Below, in pieces: positions 56,941 through 64,000 of a DNA stretch of 64,000 nucleotides. Each line of letters starts with the position of its first letter. The stretch's first letter is position 1. Position numbers and translations under genes: made by a program. The stretch comes from Fasciolopsis buskii (taxonomy: Eukaryota; Platyhelminthes; Trematoda; Plagiorchiida; Fasciolidae), in contig LUCM01002377.1 of NCBI GenBank assembly GCA_008360955.1, positions 154,842-218,841 of the forward strand, given 5' to 3'. Below the pieces are notes generated by a model. That model saw only the letters and a program-made list of their open reading frames with translations, had not been told where the DNA came from and made no database searches.

Positions 56941-57957
56941 TGGTTCCCAACCAACACTGTAACCGCTGAACGCCGGTACGTTTTGCGTGGTAAAACGCGG
57001 TCCTAAACGTTCATTTTGGACGTTTCCGACCGACAAGACTAGATGTTTGTTGATTGCACTAAATTCGCCACCATGGAATGCAGGTCTGAAAACGGAATCT
57101 TTCAATCTGCTGAGTCCCGTCGATCTGGTCAAGCCCAGCCATCACCAGCGCCGCTTGTGAAGACTGCTGGTTGAACTGAAGCCACAATACCACCAGTCGC
57201 ACCAGAAGTACCTGACGTGCAAAGCAGCTGTGTCTGCCGCGAGGCAAGCTAACCCATTCGTTTCCCTCATTTTGTTACCATTTTTAATCAGACAGTTGGA
57301 TGCTCTGCCACTGTAAGTACAAAGCCGTGCCCAAAAGGATAACTTGTTTATCGCGATAATTTATGCGCCCATGGATATGCCACTCCCATGTTAAACCGAC
57401 AAGGGCGGCACCGACCGACGTTAGGTGCCCGCCACCAAGTCGAACATCCACCAGCGATAACGAACAACTTTTCCACGATTTTGTTTTTGTCTTGCCCTCT
57501 CTCAGGTAAATCCCAGGGCCGAGGCGCTTCCACAGTCCCCATAACGACAATCACGGGGCACATGATGGACATCATACACTCACCAGATGCCGAGGAGAAC
57601 CCGAAGTAAAACACTCATCTTTATTTACGCCTGGCGAAGATTCTGGGCGAGGGTGAGACCCGTGGTTGTGGGGAGCGTTCAGAGCCACCGTTTTGATCGG
57701 CGCTCATCGAGGGGGCAGCTCGGCCGCAGTGGTGTGCGGGCGCAACCAGACCGGGTGATTACATCTGCGTTTACCTCCTTATGATCTTTTTCAGGTTGGG
57801 TGTCCGGCATACACAACTAACACCCGAGGGACCAACAAAAGAAGGGGATAATTTTCGATTGGCGATTGATGCCAACAGCGAAAACATCCGCCAGTTTTCG
57901 GCTTGTTTCTTATAATTCCAAGCGAAGCCCCCTTCCGACGGCCTTCTAGGAGGTCTT
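56941..57957 (+). mobile_element. Gypsy 3' internal region, non-coding
   Basis: This lies between the integrase and the partial 3' LTR. No further domain is recognised; the several 60-90 codon frames on both strands are not supported. A clear polypurine tract is not visible before 57958; the nearest candidate is the short taggagg at about 57947-57953. Confidence 0.5.
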
Positions 57958-58005
57958 TGTAGCAGAACATGAGTTTATTCCTCCGGATATCCTGCCTAAC
58001 TGAAC
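57958..58005 (+). mobile_element. Partial 3' LTR of the Gypsy element
   Basis: TGTAGCAGAACATGAGTTTA and the following TTCCTCCGGATATCCTGCCT align with the first ~48 bp of the 5' LTR. Similarity then stops, so the 3' LTR is truncated or overwritten. The substitutions between the two are consistent with an old insertion. Confidence 0.75.
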
Positions 58006-60627
58006 GACTCAGGATATAATCAGCGAAATGTCACCCATGGAGCCAGTGATCAAGAACAGGCCTCTCACCTGCCTTAAAAAGCACCCATGTCTCCGTAGGC
58101 AAGCCTCTTGTTGGTGTCTGTTGGGCTATGGTCTCGGTTTATTCAGCAATTCCAACATGAAACTTAAATGCATTTAATGCTTTGGATTTCAATGTTACCA
58201 GCCGTATTCAACTAAATATGCTTGACGATGCTGTCCTCCGCGCCTGTAATATGACAGGACACCGTTGGCGCTGTTCTCTGTCCGCAGACAAGTGTCCAAC
58301 AGGTCATGTCCAGTACTGTATCGTTTTCTGAGTCCCGCTGTTGCAAAGAAGTTGCTAGGGGTGAAGTTGAGGCGGATTCCTCCAACTTCTTGAAGTTCAT
58401 CCTAGCAACCGCAGATGAAACCTCTATTTGAAAGGGAGCCTTAGATTGTACACAAACGAAAACCCAAAAACGGTTCCATTAAATGAAAGTTCTTCCTATT
58501 CACATGGCATGGCCAGCAGCTCAGAATCCAGACTGGTCCATATGGCCTCACCTGGGCCACAGACAAGTGCTGTCTTAGGTAACCTATCATCATCGTTTTT
58601 ACCACGACCCCTCAAGAGAACGTCCGCATATAACGACCTATTCCACTGCCCTCTCAATAGAACTTAATGACCCCATTTCTTCAAATGAACCTTAAGTGTC
58701 TGGCACCAGCCGAACATCACCCTCTTCCACCCAAACGCGCAAACTGTTAGTTACTGATGATGAAACTTTAGTTGCAGACTCAAAGGGCAAAATAGTGGCG
58801 CCCCAGTGGAACAAAGCATGCGTTACCGACTAATGGACGGAATTACTCGGGCCTTCCTCCATTATGTTCCACGGTTAAACCTGGCATTCTCAAGTCTGAG
58901 TTGTATGATTCTAACGGCACCCACCTCCCTATGTTCCTCTTCTCATTTGCGATGAACAAAGGAAAATTGCCATATGAACCTCCGTGTTCGGAGGAAACCG
59001 TAATAGGTTCAAAAATACACCAACTTCTCCCCGTCATAAGCTCGCAATATAGGACAGAAATGCTGTCCATAGAATAGCTTGCCCATTCCTACCTTTTTAA
59101 GGACATTACCGCAAACCTCTGCTTACCAGGGTCTCGACCCAAACGAATGGACCGTGTCCATTCGTTTGCCTGTTTTTCGTTTTTACCTACTCATCCAGGG
59201 GTTATCCATTCTACCATCCGTCCTGAACCACCACCTCATTTTGATGTCCCGGACCACTCCCTTAATTATTCCATTCCAAACCGCCATTCCAGAATTTTGT
59301 TACTCGGATTCTAGTGTAGTAAAAAATATCGTCTACTATACCCGTACTTCAACTTTGCCCTTATATGGTCTACCCCTTTCAAAGTCTTCTAGAAAAGCCT
59401 TACTACCTTGTGCTTGCCCATTTGTTCCCAATATTCCTGGCTCTTTATGCCTTGTCTCTTTTTGAGGTCTCACGAATCACCGCATCTCGGCGGCAACGGG
59501 ACTCCTCTTTTGTGTTAAGGGAACCCAGTCACTTAAAATGTTTTGCTGCTTCCGCAAATTAGATATGAATTTCATCACTGAATTCTAGCTTATCCAGAAC
59601 ATCACTAAGGGAAAGAGGTTCAGTTTGCTGCAATCAGTGCTTGTAATATTACTACTAACCTAGTCTGTTATCTTGTTCTTTGACAAGCTAGTAGATCAAA
59701 TCGTAGGTGATTATCTGGTCCATGTAAAACAGTCCCATTCAGCTTTTACCTTCTAACATTCACTTCTTGTCGCAACCCATAACGCCCTTTTGCTTTACAT
59801 GCAAATACCCGAGCTCTCAAACCACATAGGGCTAACAGAAAGACCACCAACAAATCACGTCTCACCCAAGTCATTCCTCGACACTCTGGCCCCCTCTTCA
59901 GCCACAAGTGACTTCAAGGAGCCTAAAATCTGTTGGTCTTCTTTATCGGTCCCACCAAACCTACTGGATCATTTCCTTGAAAAGCACGGTAAGGGGTGGA
60001 CTCAGGAAATAATGACGCTCACAAGGTTTTACAATAATTTAAATTTAGTTTTGCGCGTACCATTTCTTGTGTTTACTTTTCAGTACTGAAACCGTTCCCT
60101 TGGAGAGACCTTGTAATGGTCACATGCAGCTTCCTTCTTCGTAATAAACCCCAACGAACGTACTGTCTCTTCCTATTCGTCGACTCAATTGGATAAAATC
60201 TGTGATGCTCGGCGAACCACTGACCGGTCCAGTTTCTTTTTATCACGTGATCCGAAGAATAGGGCGGACTACTTTTGAGCAAAACTTTCAAAATTAACCA
60301 GCTCTCTGCCCCTAGCACCTGAGGTTATTCCAGTAAGCCCAAAAAGATTTGTCAGCTACCTTTTAAGTCCCAGAAAATCTACAGTGAAGCAGCGCACTTC
60401 CTGCGTTTAATGCTAACGGCTTCCAACAGTAATTTATCATTGCATTTTATCTCCGGATCAAGAGGCCAGAGGTTTCAGCTCTTTGATCGCCGAACACAAT
60501 GCAGAAGACTTTCCATGTATCAAAAGCTCCTTTGCATCCCAACTAGTCGGCCATTATGAAAATTCATCAGCATATTAGGCAGTGGGTTCCCTGGAGACCT
60601 CTCGGAAGCATTCAGTATGTTTCTCTT
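58006..60627. other. No gene recognised; pyrimidine-rich plus strand
   Basis: Long C/T-rich plus-strand frames (59079-59465, 128 codons; 59790-60089, 99 codons) have the composition of the plus-strand LINEs but no endonuclease motif I could place. They may be the 5' part of the LINE whose RT lies at 60.9-62.2 kb. Confidence 0.4.
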
Positions 60628-60918
60628 TAGTACAATCGCCAGTCTTACCGCAGATCTCGTGCTATATTTGCTTGCACATGACCATTGCGACGAAGCTTGC
60701 GTCACTCTTACTCGGTTCTGTACGACTGCAATAAAGACAGCCCGAACAATCAACCGGTACAGAAAAATACAGTCAGGAGCTGTAGAATGTTGAGGATATT
60801 GTAACGGGAGCGGGCGTGCGGAGCGTGTGTGAGCAGCGTGCAGTTGACGAACACACTGGGCGGTCAACGTTCGGTTAAACGAGTGATCCGGAGTAACCAA
60901 TTTATGTATCGCTCTATT
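60628..60918 (-). mobile_element. Second minus-strand CsRn1-like LTR (solo)
   Basis: On the minus strand it aligns with the LTRs at 52.9 and 36.3 kb: ttactccggatc, tttaaccgaacgttgaccgc, cacacacgctccgc, gagtaagagtgacgca, and the end caagcaaatatag, then gcgattgtacta. The first ~15 bp are more diverged. No internal Gypsy sequence flanks it on either side. Confidence 0.75.
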
Positions 60919-62170
60919 TCTGCTATGAGTTCCGAAAATCTGGTGCCTTATGAGGTCCGTCCCTTGATGACTTTGTTTAAGTTTTCTTCCAGCTTATTTA
61001 ACACTGATGGCCTTATTAAGGTGACAAAATGCACCAAGACATCCTACAACCTGGAGCCTGACGGTATCCCACCATACCCATTGCAAACCGCTGGCCCTGA
61101 TCTGTCTCTTTCCCTTTAAGATCTATTCAATCTCTCCTAGTCTCACGAAACTTTCCTGTCAAAGTGGAAGGCCTCAATTATTTGTCCACATCACAAAAAG
61201 TGCTCTTTGCATGAATCGGAGAAGTTTCGCCATATTAACCACAAGTCGCCTCTACCCAGGATTATGGAATACTCATTTAAGGGCAACTGATAAACTTCCT
61301 TACTAATAAAAATCCTATCAATCCCCCCATCGCTGCTTTCTGAGGGACCGATCTTGTCTCACTTGCCAGTTTGGCTTTTTGAACGTAGTTAACCAGAATG
61401 TTAATACTCGTCAGTTGATGCCCATAACGTTTGTAGACCTGTCAAAAGCATCTGACCATGTTTTTCGCCATGACTTCTGGTCCTAATTTGGACATGCAGA
61501 ATACGGAATCAACTCGTATCATGTTTCTCTTCTGATCGCTCTCAGGTCCTCAATATTAACAGATGTCTGCCTTAAACCTATGCCATTGCCATTGAGGTTG
61601 TTCATGGCGGCGTCCTGGATCCTCTCCTATTGCTGCTATATAATTATAATTTCTATAAGTTTGTTCGTCGTGGTACACCATACCCTTTTGCTAATGACAG
61701 CGGAATCGCTGTTCCTTTGGAACTCGTTTAGTTAACCTCACGATTGCATGCATTAATGATGACCTCAATTGTAGCAGTAACTGATTGTTCCAAGTGGTTC
61801 ATAGAGTTCTCTGCCAATAAGAGATGTCCAGTATAAAATGCCATGCTACCTCGAGCTTCCTCTACAAAAATGACATGCTAGTTTCTGTAAAACACGGCTA
61901 ATGACTTGGGGATTCAAGAGACCTGCTCTTGCAAATTTCATGAGCGAGTGCACCACCAAACTGCCGTAGCTGAAAGAACTGCTACGGTGATCCTAAGGGC
62001 ATTCTGCACGCAACATTTCAGGCTAATCACCATCGATTTTCACACTAAGGCCCAACCTGACTTTCTCTCGATTATCTTCAAGTATATGCATGAAGCTGAT
62101 TTAATCAATTTTGAGAGTGGGCACCAGATACCTACTAGAAACCTTCTTGATCCCTCACCTAGTCTAGACT
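60919..62170 (+). mobile_element. Degenerate CR1-like LINE reverse transcriptase
   Basis: SYNLEPDGIPPYPLQTAGPD at 61043-61110 corresponds to the KSPGPDGIPPxxLKxxGPxL start of RT. CFLRDRSCLTCQFGFLN near 61335-61385 is the finger motif. PITFVDLSKASDHVFRHDF near 61420-61476 is block A with the Asp kept. VHGGVLDPLL-type sequence lies near 61605-61630, and PYPFANDSGIAVP at 61678-61718 stands for block C (YADD becomes FAND). Stops and frame changes are common. The plus-strand orientation is opposite to the family at 43-52 kb. Confidence 0.75.
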
Positions 62171-64000
62171 AGAGGGCCAGATGCCAGCTGTTTGGTCCTG
62201 AAGCAATGCACCCTCGTCAAGTGATAATAAATCTCCCGTCTTTCTCTTGTCTTCGACATGCTACAGTTCATTATTCTACGATCGCCATACATGTCGCTGT
62301 CAGCTCCCCGTATCCACCTCTGACTCGGCTGTAAATCAAGGCGCAATTCTTCACGGGTGCTTCTTGCATGCTATGAAAACCCTTCTCGTTTGCTGCGATT
62401 GTGCCCAAATTTAGCCCGTTTAATTCTCAATTGCCAGAGCTACAAAGTCTGAAACTTATAACTAACTTGATATAAGACACCGACGGACCAGAATAAGCTA
62501 GGAACATTGTTTAGAATTCAAGTTAACGGCAGATTTTTTACTTCCTCGCCACCTGAGGCCACCGGAATTTGGCTTTGCTTTTGTTAATCCGTTTTTTGCA
62601 CCCTTCTGTCAATAATTTCTTTGACCTACTGTCCGCTTTGTGGTAGATGTATTCTCGTTATCATTGGCATAGATCACAAACCATTGAATCGCTCCAATGT
62701 GAAATTCCAAAATGTTGAAATTCTACTGAATGTTACAACGTTTTCATCATATTCTCTGATTATAAACACCCTCGTCCTCTGTGCTCCATCCTTCCAATGT
62801 CATTTTCTCTTTTGTAGGCTTAACGGGGCTAAATGGGCCGCCTTTGTTAGCCGGAAACTTTCAGCTACCACAAACCTGGCACCGATAGCTCATATCTAGT
62901 TACATACTTTTACGCAACAGCAAGTTTTTGTTGTTGGTCTGCTGCAACTTACTTTTGGCAGGTGAACCTTCAAGATCACTGACACCAGTGACAGCCAGTA
63001 AACCATCCGTACTATGGCACCATTAAAAAGCCGAATCGATCCAAATAAAGGTAAATTAACTTATGTCGTAGTCCAACGCATTCTTCTATTCTCAACACAT
63101 CAGCCCCCATAATTTGTTATTCGCAGTCATATTTCCCTCACCAAATCAGTGGCACAGAGCCGACTGAGCGTGACAACCATCAAAAAGCTACAACAACACC
63201 CAGTATTCTGCAACAGTTACCAAACTGTTGCAACCGAATCATCTTGTGTCATAATGACAACCGCAGCATTACCCCTCCTGATCCCAATCGGACCGCGGGT
63301 CGTCCTACCGCATAAAGCTCACCAACGTCAACTAGGTTACCCGTTCTATTTATCACCAACTAATCCTCCTAGTGTCGGCTTGAAGCCAATTCATCTCAAC
63401 TGTCTATCCTCCATCATAAATCTTGACTGTTCACTTCGCTTTTTTCCTTGGCGGCTGCGTTAAAATTCCAAGATTGGTCAACACTACCAGACCCTAGCTG
63501 AGAGCAATACTTGCACCCGGCCCCTTTAATTCGTCATTCAAATGGCCAACTTTATATCGGATGATATCCCTATTTGTCCCCGGTTCATTAATTATAATAC
63601 TTTTAGTTTGCGCTCAAGCAAGGCTACTTTCGTCTTTTATGTTTCACAGATCGAGCTGCGTTTTACCGCTCCTCGCTGTGAGTTCTCTTTTAGTTTTTTT
63701 AAAGTAAACTAAGGTGTTTTTTGTGGTAGTCTTAACAGCTTTAGAGCTTTTACCCGGTCAAAACATTTGCCAAATTTTTCTGCACTACTTAGTTGCAGCC
63801 GATCTCTGCGTAAAAATTCTGCTGATTTTCTACTTGAAATCTAACTGTAACAGTCAAAGCTTTGACACGGCGTTCTATTGAACGCTTTTATATTGTAAAC
63901 CGTAAGACACATCGATTTATTTATTTCTTTTCTTGATTAATTGCACCAAGCGGCCTGTCTCCTCATTCTCTCGTTTACCTGTCCAGTCGCCCACAATCAA
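62171..64000. other. No gene recognised; possible RNase H-like scrap near 62818-62865
   Basis: The plus strand at 62820-62870 reads LNGAKWAAFVSRKLSATTN, which resembles the Gypsy RNase H segment WxPxAFxSRKLSxxE, and IDHKPL occurs upstream at about 62665 instead of downstream as in true RNase H. The order is wrong and no other domain is seen, so this is weak. The remaining frames (for example 63149-63463) show nothing. Confidence 0.3.

Noticed and set aside
62621..62899. RNase H-like words IDHKPL and FVSRKLSATTN as a second Gypsy element
   Set aside because: They occur in the wrong order for RNase H, with no catalytic motif between them and no RT or integrase nearby. Kept only as a weak remark.
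1..64000. CRISPR arrays, bacterial operons, rRNA genes
   Set aside because: None seen. Canonical GT-AG introns and the retroelement content show this is eukaryotic DNA.

Overview
The window looks like gene-poor, repeat-rich nuclear DNA of a flatworm, most likely a digenean trematode such as a liver or lung fluke. Four signs point there. One intact spliced gene has introns of 36 and 42 nt, the micro-intron size common in flukes. There is a Ty3/Gypsy element with a tRNA-Trp-type primer binding site and the remains of a C-x2-H zinc knuckle, both hallmarks of the CsRn1 clade described from Clonorchis. Many CR1-like and RTE-like LINE remnants are present, and so is a tRNA-headed SINE remnant with a decayed hammerhead-ribozyme core. 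Species cannot be fixed from the sequence alone.

Layout. 0.08-2.6 kb: minus-strand Penelope-like element (RT plus GIY-YIG endonuclease). 3.0-3.75 kb: a composite repeat carrying the window's only N, then the hammerhead SINE remnant. 6.5-6.9 kb: a doubtful Gypsy scrap. 9.9-10.2 and 19.5-19.8 kb: an inverted pair of a ~325-bp dispersed repeat. 13.6 and 24.5 kb: further copies of the composite repeat. 15.2-18.1 kb: a nearly complete but broken plus-strand LINE, followed by an (ACAAT)n array. 20.9-21.45 kb: an RTE endonuclease scrap (minus) abutting a second 3' end of the 15-18 kb LINE family (plus). 28.4-30.0 kb: a CR1-like RT joined to an RTE RT. 33.18-33.93 kb: the one intact host gene, a four-exon single-domain rhodanese protein with an N-terminal membrane anchor, on the minus strand. 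34.2-35.6 kb: decayed CR1 (minus). 36.3-36.5 kb: solo CsRn1-like LTR. 38.3 kb: a 26-codon Rho GTPase P-loop fragment (pseudogene). 43.7-52.4 kb: several minus-strand copies of one CR1-like family. 52.95-58.0 kb: a decayed CsRn1-like Gypsy provirus-type element with a 5' LTR and a partial 3' LTR. 60.6-60.9 kb: another LTR. 60.9-62.2 kb: a plus-strand LINE RT.

Apart from the rhodanese gene, nothing here appears able to make a functional protein. The retroelement frames are all broken by stops and frameshifts, so most open frames in the window are chance frames inside decayed repeats. The content is a layered history of LINE, Penelope, SINE and LTR insertions around one small gene. I did not find a convincing new biological system. 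The most noteworthy items are the hammerhead/Pol III relic, the Rho fragment, the micro-intron rhodanese gene and the permuted composite repeat.
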